64,000 bases of DNA from an uncultured Aquimarina sp. (GTDB taxonomy: Bacteria > Bacteroidota > Bacteroidia > Flavobacteriales > Flavobacteriaceae), in contig CANNFM010000011.1 of assembly GCA_947503835.1 (NCBI GenBank), forward strand, positions 154,629 to 218,628, read 5' to 3'. This document shows, piece after piece, positions 9,745 to 17,656 of this stretch. Every line of letters begins with the position of its first letter. The stretch's first letter is position 1. A program made the translations under genes and the position numbers. Below the pieces are notes generated by a model that was not told where the DNA came from, ran no database searches, and saw only the letters and a program-made list of their open reading frames with translations.

Positions 9745-11205
9745 ATGAATTCAGAAATAAGAAATCTAGAGCCTAAAGCGGTTTGGAATAAATTTGCAGA
9801 CCTTAATGCAGTACCAAGACCTTCAAAAAAAGAAGAAAGAGTTATACAGTTTATGAAAGATTTTGGAACTTCTCTCGGGTTAACTACCAAAATTGATAAA
9901 GTAGGTAATGTTTTGATTAAAAAACCTGCTACACCAGGGATGGAAGATCGTAAGACTGTGGTAATGCAATCCCATTTGGATATGGTACATCAAAAAAATG
10001 CAGATACCGATTTTGATTTTGATACCCAAGGGATAGAAATGTATGTTGATGGCGATTGGGTGCGAGCAAAAGGAACTACATTAGGTGCAGATAACGGATT
10101 AGGAGTGGCCACCATTATGGCGATTTTGGAGTCAAAAGATATTCAGCATCCTGCGATTGAAGCATTGTTTACCATTGACGAAGAAACCGGGATGACAGGC
10201 GCTATGGGGTTAGAAGGCGGTTGGTTAGAAGGTGATATATTATTAAACCTGGATACCGAAGAGGATGATGAAATTGGTGTTGGATGTGCCGGAGGAATTG
10301 ATGTAACGGCCAAAAGAGGATATAAAGAAGAAACTGTTCCCGAAGGAAAGGCTGGCTATACTATTTCGATTACCGGACTTAACGGAGGGCACTCGGGGAT
10401 GGATATTCATAAGGGGCTGGGTAATGCCAATAAAATCATGAATAGGTTGTTGTTTGATGGGTTCGAAAATTTTGGGATGCGAGTAAGTGAAATTAGGGGA
10501 GGAAGCCTTAGAAATGCAATACCAAGAGAAAGTTTTGCTATGGTTGTAGTAGATGAAATCCAGGCTGAAGCATTCGAATTTGAAATTGGAGAATTGTCTA
10601 AAACGATTAAAAAGGAACTCGCTATTGTTGATCCAAACCTAGAGATAAAGGTGGATAAAGTAGCGTTACCCAATACTATTATGGATCTTGGGGTTCAAGA
10701 AGGAATCCTAAAAGCTTTATATGCAGCTCATAATGGTGTATATACGATGAGCGCATCGATTCCTGATTTGGTAGAAACATCAAATAATATTGCTAAAGTT
10801 ACGATTGATCATGGTGAGATTACTATCGAATGCCTTACCCGAAGTAGTGTAGAGTCTTCAAAAACAGACTTGGTCAATAAACTAAGAGCTACTTTTGAAC
10901 TCACCGGTTGTGAAGTAACTACTGGTGGAGATTACCCAGGTTGGGCTCCTAATATGAATTCATCTATCCTAAAAGTATTAGATGAATTATACCAAAAACT
11001 AAACGGAGAAAAAGCACATGTTGCTGCCTGTCATGCGGGATTAGAGTGTGGTATTTTGGGACAAAACTATCCCGAGATGGATATGATCTCTTTCGGGCCG
11101 ACTATCTTAGGAGCGCATTCTCCAGATGAGCGTGCCAGCATATCTTCTGCACAAAAATATTGGAAGTTTGTGTTAGAGATTCTTAAAGAAATTCCGAAGA
11201 GATAA
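9745..11205 (+). CDS. pepD: Aminoacyl-histidine dipeptidase (PepD-type, M20)
   Basis: This is a 486-aa cytosolic zinc dipeptidase of the PepD branch of M20. Metal and catalytic motifs are visible in order: SHLDMVHQKN, GADNGLGVA, and DEETGMTGAMG with its catalytic acidic pair. Also present are NGGHSGMDIHKG in the lid domain and the C-terminal GAHSPDER. It cleaves Xaa-His and other dipeptides. The length matches the family. It is followed by a palindromic repeat and then the accessory gene run, so it marks the left edge of the conserved backbone. Confidence 0.9.
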   Translation: MNSEIRNLEPKAVWNKFADLNAVPRPSKKEERVIQFMKDFGTSLGLTTKIDKVGNVLIKKPATPGMEDRKTVVMQSHLDMVHQKNADTDFDFDTQGIEMYVDGDWVRAKGTTLGADNGLGVATIMAILESKDIQHPAIEALFTIDEETGMTGAMGLEGGWLEGDILLNLDTEEDDEIGVGCAGGIDVTAKRGYKEETVPEGKAGYTISITGLNGGHSGMDIHKGLGNANKIMNRLLFDGFENFGMRVSEIRGGSLRNAIPRESFAMVVVDEIQAEAFEFEIGELSKTIKKELAIVDPNLEIKVDKVALPNTIMDLGVQEGILKALYAAHNGVYTMSASIPDLVETSNNIAKVTIDHGEITIECLTRSSVESSKTDLVNKLRATFELTGCEVTTGGDYPGWAPNMNSSILKVLDELYQKLNGEKAHVAACHAGLECGILGQNYPEMDMISFGPTILGAHSPDERASISSAQKYWKFVLEILKEIPKR

Positions 11206-11217
11206 TTTTAAATACAC

Positions 11218-11268
11218 AGACCTCACAGGTGGGTTGCTGAGCTTGTCGAAGTAAAACCTGTGAGGTCT
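11218..11268. repeat. GACCTCACAGGT palindrome interrupted by a TTGTCGAAG insert
   Basis: 13-bp arms (AGACCTCACAGGT / ACCTGTGAGGTCT) are separated by about 25 nt containing CTGAGCTTGTCGAAG. The arms match the terminator at 3917-3960. The insert resembles the widespread GCTTCGACAAGCTCAGC-type repeat, also seen near 61327-61372. It probably terminates transcription of the dipeptidase gene. Confidence 0.65.
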
Positions 11269-11391
11269 TAAAAAATACGATCAGGAGTATAGATTCTTGA
11301 AAAGAAATATATAATTTTAAACATTTGTAAATAATTACTAACGGTAGTAATAGTAATTGGTATTATGTCATTGTTGTAGCACATTATATAA

Positions 11392-11934
11392 GTGGAAAGT
11401 AAAACGGAAATAACACTGAATTTTAACCGAAAGGATTTTGAAGAAATTTATTCTCAAAATATTGAGTATAGTTACTTCAAAAGTTCGTTAACGAAAAGAC
11501 CATTTCAAAATCTAATAATTTCCACTTTATTACTTATTTTCTTCCTTTACCATTCTTTTACTCGGAACTCCATTCAAATTTTGACAATCTTTATTGGTAT
11601 TCTTTTCTTATATAATCTGATTAACTATTTGACAAAAGCATTTACGATTCGCAAAAGAAAAAAAGAAGTAAAAGAATATTTAGATGACGTGGAAAAGGTA
11701 AAGACTCATCAATTAATTCTGACAAACGAAACGTTTCAAATGATTCAGGAAGAGGAAAAAGTTACTGAAAAATGGACTGATTTTAAATCTGCAGAACTAA
11801 ATGATCTGTATGCTTTTCTGTTATCCAATAACGAAAATTATTTGATCCCTAAAAAATCGATGACGGAATTTGAATTTGATAATCTAAAAACACTTCTGTC
11901 TGAAAAAATAAACGTGCTACAACACGATATATGA
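11392..11934 (+). CDS. YcxB-like membrane protein (candidate cassette gene 1)
   Basis: This is a 180-aa protein starting with GTG. It has two adjacent transmembrane segments (about 41-56 and 60-80), a charged linker, and a C-terminal domain with EKVTEKWTDFKSAE and LIPKKSM. That layout is typical of YcxB-like proteins, whose function is unknown. A 10-bp inverted repeat brackets the gene: GTTGTAGCAC about 25 bp upstream and GTGCTACAAC overlapping its end. Its stop codon lies inside the left arm of the first attC-like repeat. This compact arrangement is what one expects for a gene cassette. Confidence 0.65.
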   Translation: MESKTEITLNFNRKDFEEIYSQNIEYSYFKSSLTKRPFQNLIISTLLLIFFLYHSFTRNSIQILTIFIGILFLYNLINYLTKAFTIRKRKKEVKEYLDDVEKVKTHQLILTNETFQMIQEEEKVTEKWTDFKSAELNDLYAFLLSNNENYLIPKKSMTEFEFDNLKTLLSEKINVLQHDI

Positions 11935-12088
11935 TGTCATAGCAGTTCCGTCTTAAATCGAAAGGTTCTTGTATATTTGGTAAGGCGCAATGCTTGCTGA
12001 ATGGAAAAGTTAGCAACCAATGCGCAGTTTTTGTCGAAAATAGGGTAACATTTTGCCCTGCTACGACACATATATTAAACGTTAGCAA
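11914..12088 (+). repeat. attC-like imperfect inverted repeat 1
   Basis: A 175-bp structure separates genes 1 and 2. The outer arms ATATATGATGTCATAGCAG (11927-11945) and CTGCTACGACACATATAT (about 12058-12075) are nearly complementary. An inner pair (GGCGCAATGCTTGCTGA against TTAGCAACCAATGCGC) adds a second stem. The right end is ACGTTAGCAA. The core TTGGTAAGGCGCAAT is shared with the repeat at 13344-13521. Confidence 0.6.
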
Positions 12089-12101
12089 TAATATAAAGAA
12101 A

Positions 12102-12692
12102 GTGAAGAAAAATTTAAAAGAGTTGACTAAACAAGATTGGGATACCCTTTTTCCTATTCAACTTGTTGACCATAAACCTGAATGGAAACAGGTTTTTAAA
12201 CTAGAGAAACAAAAAATTCTTGAGGCTACTAAAAATCAATATTTTGATAGAGTAGAACATTTTGGGAGTTCATCTATTCCTAATATCAAATCCAAACCCT
12301 ATATAGATATATTAATTGAAATCCCAAGAAAGTACTTATTCAATCCTCAAATAATAGAGGATCTAAAAAGTATTGGATATACTTGCTTGACTGAGCCTAA
12401 CAATGATAAAGATAATTATATGATTCTTGCAAAAGGATATAATTTAGATGGTACTAGCGAGCAAGTTTTTCATATACATGCATGTCCTGAAGAACATCCT
12501 ATGTTAGAACAAATTAAATTTAGGGATTATCTAATTCAAAATTCTAAACGTGCTAAAGAATATGAAAATTTAAAAATTAACTTATCCTCTAAATTTAAAA
12601 ATGATCGAAGCGGTTATAGAATCGCTAAGACCAACTTTATAAAAGAGACACTAAATATAACTGAAGAAAAAAATACTGGTAACACTATGTAA
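12102..12692 (+). CDS. GrpB-family protein (candidate cassette gene 2)
   Basis: This is a 196-aa protein of the GrpB / UPF0157 family, which has a nucleotidyltransferase-like fold. The diagnostic segment is FGSSSIPNIKSKPYIDILIE, followed by a conserved FHIHACP stretch. The open frame extends upstream to 11994, but that extension reads through the attC-like repeat. The GTG at 12102, 13 bp after the right arm, is therefore the likely start. The last codons overlap the left arm of the next hairpin. The biochemical role of the family is unsettled. Confidence 0.75.
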   Translation: MKKNLKELTKQDWDTLFPIQLVDHKPEWKQVFKLEKQKILEATKNQYFDRVEHFGSSSIPNIKSKPYIDILIEIPRKYLFNPQIIEDLKSIGYTCLTEPNNDKDNYMILAKGYNLDGTSEQVFHIHACPEEHPMLEQIKFRDYLIQNSKRAKEYENLKINLSSKFKNDRSGYRIAKTNFIKETLNITEEKNTGNTM

Positions 12693-12729
12693 AAATACAT
12701 TAAAACGTATTTTACATTAACCGTTAGCA
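12677..12729 (+). repeat. attC-like short hairpin 2
   Basis: A 53-bp imperfect inverted repeat runs from TGGTAACACTATG, at the end of the GrpB gene, to ACATTAACCGTTAGCA. The arms pair as TGGTAACAC / GTTAGCA plus ATGTAAAAATAC / GTATTTTACAT, with bulges. The right terminus CCGTTAGCA matches the ends of repeats 1 and 3 (CGTTRGCA). Confidence 0.55.
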
Positions 12730-12744
12730 TTAATATAGAACTAA

Positions 12745-13341
12745 ATGGAGAACGAATTTCAAAAAGTTATGTCTCAACGGACTGACGAAGAGTTGATAAA
12801 AATATTGACGGTTGAGAGAGGAAAATACAATCCCCTCGCAATTGAAGCTGCTGAATCGGAAGTTAAAAAGCGGAATATTGACACTTCAGACTTTGAACAA
12901 ATTCGAGAAAAAGCTACTATCGAAAAAGAACAAAAAGAAAAAGTTGACTCAAATGTTGTTGGTTCGGGAATTCGATTTGTGAACTTTCTAATTGACTTCA
13001 TCGTATGGTTAGTTTTAGCATTTATTATAAGTTTTATAATTGAGTTTTTTATTCAACCCACCGACCAAGGAATGATTTCACTAATTGGCTACATTTTGAT
13101 TTTCGGAACATTTATCGCTTACTATGCTATTATGGAAATCAAATTCCAAAAAACTATAGGAAAGTTCGTTACAAAAACAAAAGTTGTGAAAATGAACGGA
13201 GAAAAACCAACAGATGGAGATATAATTGTTCGGACTTTTTGCCGACTGGTTCCATTTGATAGACTTTCATTCTTATTTGTAAAAAATGGAATTCACGATT
13301 TCCTATCAAAAACTACAGTTGTAAAAGATAAAACGGAATAA
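12745..13341 (+). CDS. RDD-family membrane protein (candidate cassette gene 3)
   Basis: This is a 198-aa protein. The N-terminal soluble helix pair (about 1-70) is charged. It is followed by an RDD domain with GIRFVNFLIDFIVW, transmembrane segments near 78-100 and 108-130, and KTIGKFVTKTKVV. The family includes small membrane proteins of mostly unknown function, some implicated in ion transport. The start ATG lies 15 bp after the CGTTAGCA end of hairpin 2. Confidence 0.75.
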   Translation: MENEFQKVMSQRTDEELIKILTVERGKYNPLAIEAAESEVKKRNIDTSDFEQIREKATIEKEQKEKVDSNVVGSGIRFVNFLIDFIVWLVLAFIISFIIEFFIQPTDQGMISLIGYILIFGTFIAYYAIMEIKFQKTIGKFVTKTKVVKMNGEKPTDGDIIVRTFCRLVPFDRLSFLFVKNGIHDFLSKTTVVKDKTE

Positions 13342-13343
13342 AA

Positions 13344-13521
13344 CAACTAATGTTTACACTATATAAGATGTCATAGCGGCTAATGGCTTAATCGAATGGT
13401 TTCTGTATTTTTGGTAAGGCGCAATCCTTGCAATAAGGAAAAGTTAGTAACCAATACTTAGAAAAACCCAAAAGCAAGGTAACATTTTACCCTGCTACCG
13501 CTCTTATACTAACCGTTGGCA
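13344..13521 (+). repeat. attC-like imperfect inverted repeat 3
   Basis: A 178-bp structure begins 2 bp after the RDD gene stop. The arms TATATAAGATGTCATAGCGG and CTGCTACCGCTCTTATA are near-complementary. The core TTGGTAAGGCGCAATCCTTG and the segment GGTAACATTTTACCCTGCTAC match repeat 1. The right end is CCGTTGGCAAG. From 13522 to the next gene (13705) I see no further structure. Confidence 0.6.
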
Positions 13522-13704
13522 AGCATAAAAATAATCTCGGAAGAATTATTGAAATAAACATCTCTAACAAGAAAAAGCTTTTATAGAGAAACGATTAGCG
13601 TCTACATCCCTTATTATGCTTATACAAGACCGCTGACAAAAAATAAAACTACCGAGATGTTGTAACCTTTTTTTTTACCTATCGTCATAGTTGCATTAAT
13701 TAAA

Positions 13705-14757
13705 ATGTATCCTATGATCGTACGAATATTTACAGTTATTACACTGTTTTGTGTTATAAAATCAACAGCCCAAGAAAACACTTCAATACTAATTCCTAAT
13801 TCTGAAACAATAGATACTTGGCTATCAAGCAATCAAGTTCCTGCAATTGCAATTGCTACTATTGAAAATGGAAAACTGAACCCTATACTTGTACAAGGTA
13901 AAACTGAAAAAAACCTACCAATTCTACCTAATACAATTTTTGATGTTGCTTCTCTTACTAAAACGATAACAACGCTTCTTACATTAAAATTAGTTAGTAA
14001 TGGATCATGGGATTTAGATGAACCAATATTTAACTATTGGATTGATCCAGATGTAAAAAATGATTCTTTACATAAAAAACTAACAACCCGGCATATATTA
14101 AGTCATAGAACGGGTTTTGTGAATTGGAGATGGATGCACGATACCAAAAAACTAACTTTTGACTTTCAGCCTGGTTCGAAATTCCAATACTCAGGAGAAG
14201 GTTTTGAATATTTGAGAAAAGCTCTGGAAAAAAAATTCGATATGTCATTTGAAAAGCTATCTGATTCACTGGTTTTTAAACCAAATCAGATGGACAACAG
14301 TTATTTAACATGGAACAAAAAAATAGATAGTATAGGGTTTGCCGGGACTTATGACAAATCTGGAAAATTATATCAATATGAGAAATCTTTTACAGTTAAT
14401 GCAGCAGATAACTTATTAACTTCTGTTGAAGATTTGGGCAAACTAGGTGTAAACACTATTAAACAAAAAGGCCTTAATAAAGACACTTATAACGAAATGA
14501 TAAGTAAACAATCTTTGGTTCGTGAAGGAATACATTTTGGTTTGGGCTGGATCGTATTTGATGACTTACCAAATGATGAATATGCATTATTTAATGCAGG
14601 AAGTGACAAGGGGGTTAATGCATTAATAGTTCTGATGCCAAATTCAAAAAGAGGTCTAATAGTGATTACAAATAGCGACAACGGAAGAGCACTTGCAATG
14701 AAAAGCATAGGTGTGATTTTGGGAAATACAGGAAAAGAAATCCTCAGTAGGTTTTAA
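13705..14757 (+). CDS. Serine hydrolase, class C beta-lactamase / PBP-like
   Basis: This is a 350-aa protein with an apparent signal peptide (about 1-22). The catalytic SxxK is seen as VASLTKTITT and the second motif as YSGEGFEY (YxG type). The region HFGLGWIVFDD and a late FNAGSDKG segment stand where the third motif is expected. It belongs to the esterase / D-aminopeptidase / beta-lactamase group acting in the periplasm or at the cell surface, with unknown substrate. It is the fourth gene of the co-directional accessory run. Its start is about 180 bp after repeat 3, longer than for the first three genes. Confidence 0.8.
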   Translation: MYPMIVRIFTVITLFCVIKSTAQENTSILIPNSETIDTWLSSNQVPAIAIATIENGKLNPILVQGKTEKNLPILPNTIFDVASLTKTITTLLTLKLVSNGSWDLDEPIFNYWIDPDVKNDSLHKKLTTRHILSHRTGFVNWRWMHDTKKLTFDFQPGSKFQYSGEGFEYLRKALEKKFDMSFEKLSDSLVFKPNQMDNSYLTWNKKIDSIGFAGTYDKSGKLYQYEKSFTVNAADNLLTSVEDLGKLGVNTIKQKGLNKDTYNEMISKQSLVREGIHFGLGWIVFDDLPNDEYALFNAGSDKGVNALIVLMPNSKRGLIVITNSDNGRALAMKSIGVILGNTGKEILSRF

Positions 14758-14760
14758 AAC

Positions 14761-14816
14761 TTTTACTCGATAATCGAGATTTAAATGCTCCGAGGCTTGC
14801 CTCGAGGTAGTTTGCC
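14761..14816. repeat. Dispersed palindromic repeat, copy A
   Basis: This begins TTTTACTCGATAATCGAGAT, with an ACTCGATAATCGAG-type palindrome, and continues through CTTGCCTCGAGGTAGTTTGCC. A second copy at 29184-29284 shares both ends but has about 45 bp of extra sequence in the middle. Confidence 0.65.
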
Positions 14817-15009
14817 TAGCATTGTATATAAAACCAGGCGATTTAGTGCCAGGTCAAACGGTGGTTTCTTTTTTGTAATGGTGCTAAATTTTTATAAGTT
14901 TAACCTTCCTATATCGGCAGGTAAGAATTAAAAATGCACAAATAAATTGATTGGTTCAGGTATGAAAACCTTACTCTGATTCATGTATTTGGTATAACCA
15001 CCCATTAAG

Positions 15010-15849
15010 ATGATTGTAAAGAAACTATCAAAAACCTCTTTTGAAAAAGTATTAGATTGCTTCTTATTGGCATTTGAAAACTATTATGTTAAAATGCCAA
15101 CCGATAGAAATTATTATAAAGAAAGATGGAGAGCTGCTAATGTAGATTTCAATTTCTCATATGGAATGTTTGATGAAGAAAAGTTAGTTGGGTTTATAAT
15201 TCACGCTATCGATAAAAGAAATGGATTATTAACAGCATTTAATACAGGTACAGGAGTTATTCCTAAGTATAGAGGAAAAAGAATAGTGAAGTTAATTTAT
15301 GAATATGCTCTAAAAGATTTAGAGCAAAATAACATAAAAAAATGCACACTTGAAGTGATAACAAAAAATGAAATTGCTATTCGTTCTTACGAAAGAATTG
15401 GCTTTAAAATTTGTAAAAATTATAAATGCTTCAATGGAACTATTAAAATTAAAGAATCAGATCGATTTGAGCTAAAAGAAGTGGATTTAAAAAGTATTGA
15501 CTGGAAAAAATTACCTAACCAGCAACTATATTCTTGGGACAATCAAAAAGAGACAATTTTGGCCGGGAAATACAATTTCTTTCAAGTTTTAAATAATAAT
15601 GTACCTGAATCGTTTTTCATAATCAATACTAACAATAATTATGTGGCACAATTTGACTTGTTAGGCGCTAAAAACAGAGGATGGAATAGACTCTTTTCAG
15701 CAATCAAACAAATTTCAGATAAAATTAAAATAAACAATGTTGATGATCGGCTCAAAGAAAAGATTGATTCCTTAAATGCAATTGGATTAGAAAATACAGT
15801 CGATCAATATGAAATGGAATTGAAAATAATAGGTGAGAACAATGTATAA
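15010..15849 (+). CDS. GNAT family N-acetyltransferase
   Basis: This is a 279-aa protein. The N-terminal half is a GNAT fold with the acetyl-CoA loop in GVIPKYRGKRIVKLIYEYA and the C-terminal landmark AIRSYERIGFK. The second half (about 150-275) looks like another, more divergent GNAT-like unit, as in tandem GNAT proteins. Acetyl transfer to an amine is expected, with unknown substrate. It is the last gene of the accessory run. An imperfect palindrome (GGTATTAGCG to GCGTAGTATACC) follows the stop, and then a strong terminator. Confidence 0.8.
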   Translation: MIVKKLSKTSFEKVLDCFLLAFENYYVKMPTDRNYYKERWRAANVDFNFSYGMFDEEKLVGFIIHAIDKRNGLLTAFNTGTGVIPKYRGKRIVKLIYEYALKDLEQNNIKKCTLEVITKNEIAIRSYERIGFKICKNYKCFNGTIKIKESDRFELKEVDLKSIDWKKLPNQQLYSWDNQKETILAGKYNFFQVLNNNVPESFFIINTNNNYVAQFDLLGAKNRGWNRLFSAIKQISDKIKINNVDDRLKEKIDSLNAIGLENTVDQYEMELKIIGENNV

Positions 15850-15906
15850 AAGGTATTAGCGACTATTTATACTAAGCGTAGTATACCTAGAGTTGGTATT
15901 GATCAT

Positions 15907-15943
15907 AAAAAAAACATCCCGATTTTATCGGGATGTTTTTTTT
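15907..15943. terminator. Bidirectional terminator
   Basis: The stem AAACATCCCGAT / ATCGGGATGTTT with a TTT loop is flanked by A-run and T-run. It lies between the convergent GNAT and prolyl isomerase genes. Confidence 0.85.
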
Positions 15944-15959
15944 ATGAAACTAAGATCTT

Positions 15960-17084
15960 TTATTTCCCTTGAATATTAACAATTTCAAGTTCGAAGATCA
16001 AGTCTGTATTTGGTGGGATTGGTCCGGCTCCTCTTTCACCATATCCAAGATGAGCAGGAATGTAAAGTATAGTCTTGTCACCAACTTTCATTTGTTGAGC
16101 CCCTTCTCTAAAACCAGGGATCATTTGAGCATCTGGAGAATACGGCATTGGCATAGGCGCATATCCTTTTGGATGAGCAGCTCTACGTTCATTATAAATT
16201 CCAAGTTCTTTAGCTTTTTCGGCAATGTTTGTATCAAAAGCTTTCCCGTCTGCAAAATATCCTACATAGTTTACATTTACAGTGTCGGTTGGTTTTGGTT
16301 TTACACCTGTTCCTTCGGTAACAAATACTATTTCTAATTCGCTGTCTAATTTTTTAGCATTAGCTTTTAGTTCCTTAAATTTTGCTGCCGTAGCTTCGCT
16401 TCTTTCTTTTTCTAAACGTTCTTTTTCTTCTTTTTCTTCTTCCAGAGCTTTTAATTTACCAGTAAAAGCAGTTTCAGTATCGAAACCTTTAGCATCAGAA
16501 CCTTTACGAATGATATTTACTTCAAGCATTTTTATTTCGCTCTCTGGCTTATCTCTAGGTCCAGTTTTTACTACTCCGATACTATCAACCACATCTTGGC
16601 CGATAACAATTTCTCCAAACACGGTGTGTTTACCATTTAACCATGGAGTTTCTTTTAGGGTAATAAAAAATTGGCTTCCATTAGTACCTGGACCAGAATT
16701 TGCCATAGACAAAATCCCTTTAGATTTGTGTGTAAGTGAATCTACAATTTCATCTGGAAATTTGTATCCTGGGTCACCGGTACCAGTACCTAACGGGTCT
16801 CCGGTTTGGATCATGAAATCTTTGATTACTCTATGAACTATAATTCCGTTATAATATTTTTTTCCTTTATAAGTACTATCCACCATAGTATTAGTACCCT
16901 CTGCCAATGATATAAAATTGGCAACTGTCATCGGGGCAAGATTATGATATAATTTTGCAACTGCAGTTCCTTTGTTTGTTACAATTTCTGCATATATACC
17001 CTCTTGAAGATCTGGGTATTTTTCATTACAACTACTAATAGTTATTGTGATAAGAGCTAAAAATAAAAGACTTAATTTTTTCAT
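15960..17084 (-). CDS. Peptidylprolyl isomerase lipoprotein, cyclophilin-FKBP fusion
   Basis: This is a 374-aa protein with a lipoprotein signal (ITISSC, Cys about residue 19). Residues about 30-190 form a cyclophilin domain with FMIQTGDP and NGSQFFIT. A charged coiled stretch follows at about 205-240 (KALEEEKEEKERLEKERSE). The C-terminal 110 residues are an FKBP domain with VNYVGYFADGKAFDT and YIPAHLGYGERGAG. Both domains catalyse cis-trans isomerisation of prolyl bonds, presumably on exported proteins in the periplasm. It lies 14 bp downstream of gldI, in the same operon as gldI and nrnA. Confidence 0.88.
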   Translation of the reverse strand: MKKLSLLFLALITITISSCNEKYPDLQEGIYAEIVTNKGTAVAKLYHNLAPMTVANFISLAEGTNTMVDSTYKGKKYYNGIIVHRVIKDFMIQTGDPLGTGTGDPGYKFPDEIVDSLTHKSKGILSMANSGPGTNGSQFFITLKETPWLNGKHTVFGEIVIGQDVVDSIGVVKTGPRDKPESEIKMLEVNIIRKGSDAKGFDTETAFTGKLKALEEEKEEKERLEKERSEATAAKFKELKANAKKLDSELEIVFVTEGTGVKPKPTDTVNVNYVGYFADGKAFDTNIAEKAKELGIYNERRAAHPKGYAPMPMPYSPDAQMIPGFREGAQQMKVGDKTILYIPAHLGYGERGAGPIPPNTDLIFELEIVNIQGK

Positions 17085-17098
17085 TGTGTATTAATAAT

Positions 17099-17656
17099 TT
17101 AATTTTTTGTTGTTGATTCTTTTGTGATTTTATGTAAAGTTACTTCTGTTATTAACGGAATATTTGTTCCAATCTTATTATTATCGCCATAATATCCGTA
17201 GGCTTGATACGAAGGAAAAAGAAAAGTGACCATTTCACCTTCTTTCATAAGCTTTAAACCTTCTCGAAGTCCTAAAAATAATTCTTCTTTATCAATGTAA
17301 TATGTAATTGTATCTAACTCTTGTTGCGAATAAATCATCTCACCGTTTAGATCTTTAATATTGTAATTGAAGTTTACAATATCTCCAAACTTGGGTGTTG
17401 CGTTAGAAAGTGTATCTTTTTTAGTATAGTAGTACCAAAATCCTCCTTTTGATGTTACATAATTATGTAGTGTATCCTTATTAATGATTTTCTGGATTAT
17501 AGCCTCCTCTTTGGCAGCAAGTTCTTTATTGCGATTAATAGATTGGCTATCACTAATAAAAGACCCTGATTTGATAGTTATAGGTTTTCTGGCTTCAGGA
17601 GCTTTACAAGAAGAAAATAGAAAAATAAGACATAATGTGTGAAGGACTACTCTCAT
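17099..17656 (-). CDS. gldI: Gliding motility lipoprotein GldI (FKBP-type PPIase)
   Basis: This is a 185-aa protein with a lipoprotein signal (LIFLFSSC). After a helical N-terminal region it has an FKBP domain (VNFNYNIKDLNGEMIYS, FLFPSYQAYGYYGD). In Flavobacterium johnsoniae GldI is required for gliding, probably by folding motility or secretion components. The start overlaps the nrnA stop by 4 bp (ATGA). Its presence agrees with the T9SS-sorted proteins at the right end of the window. Confidence 0.85.
   Translation of the reverse strand: MRVVLHTLCLIFLFSSCKAPEARKPITIKSGSFISDSQSINRNKELAAKEEAIIQKIINKDTLHNYVTSKGGFWYYYTKKDTLSNATPKFGDIVNFNYNIKDLNGEMIYSQQELDTITYYIDKEELFLGLREGLKLMKEGEMVTFLFPSYQAYGYYGDNNKIGTNIPLITEVTLHKITKESTTKN

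Noticed and set aside
11994..12101. N-terminal extension of the GrpB-like protein
   Set aside because: The extension is read out of the attC-like repeat and adds residues unlike the family. The GTG at 12102 gives normal length.
16282..16836. 184-aa plus-strand ORF opposite the prolyl isomerase gene
   Set aside because: It is a shadow of a well-supported gene, with a Ser/Pro/Leu-rich antisense composition.
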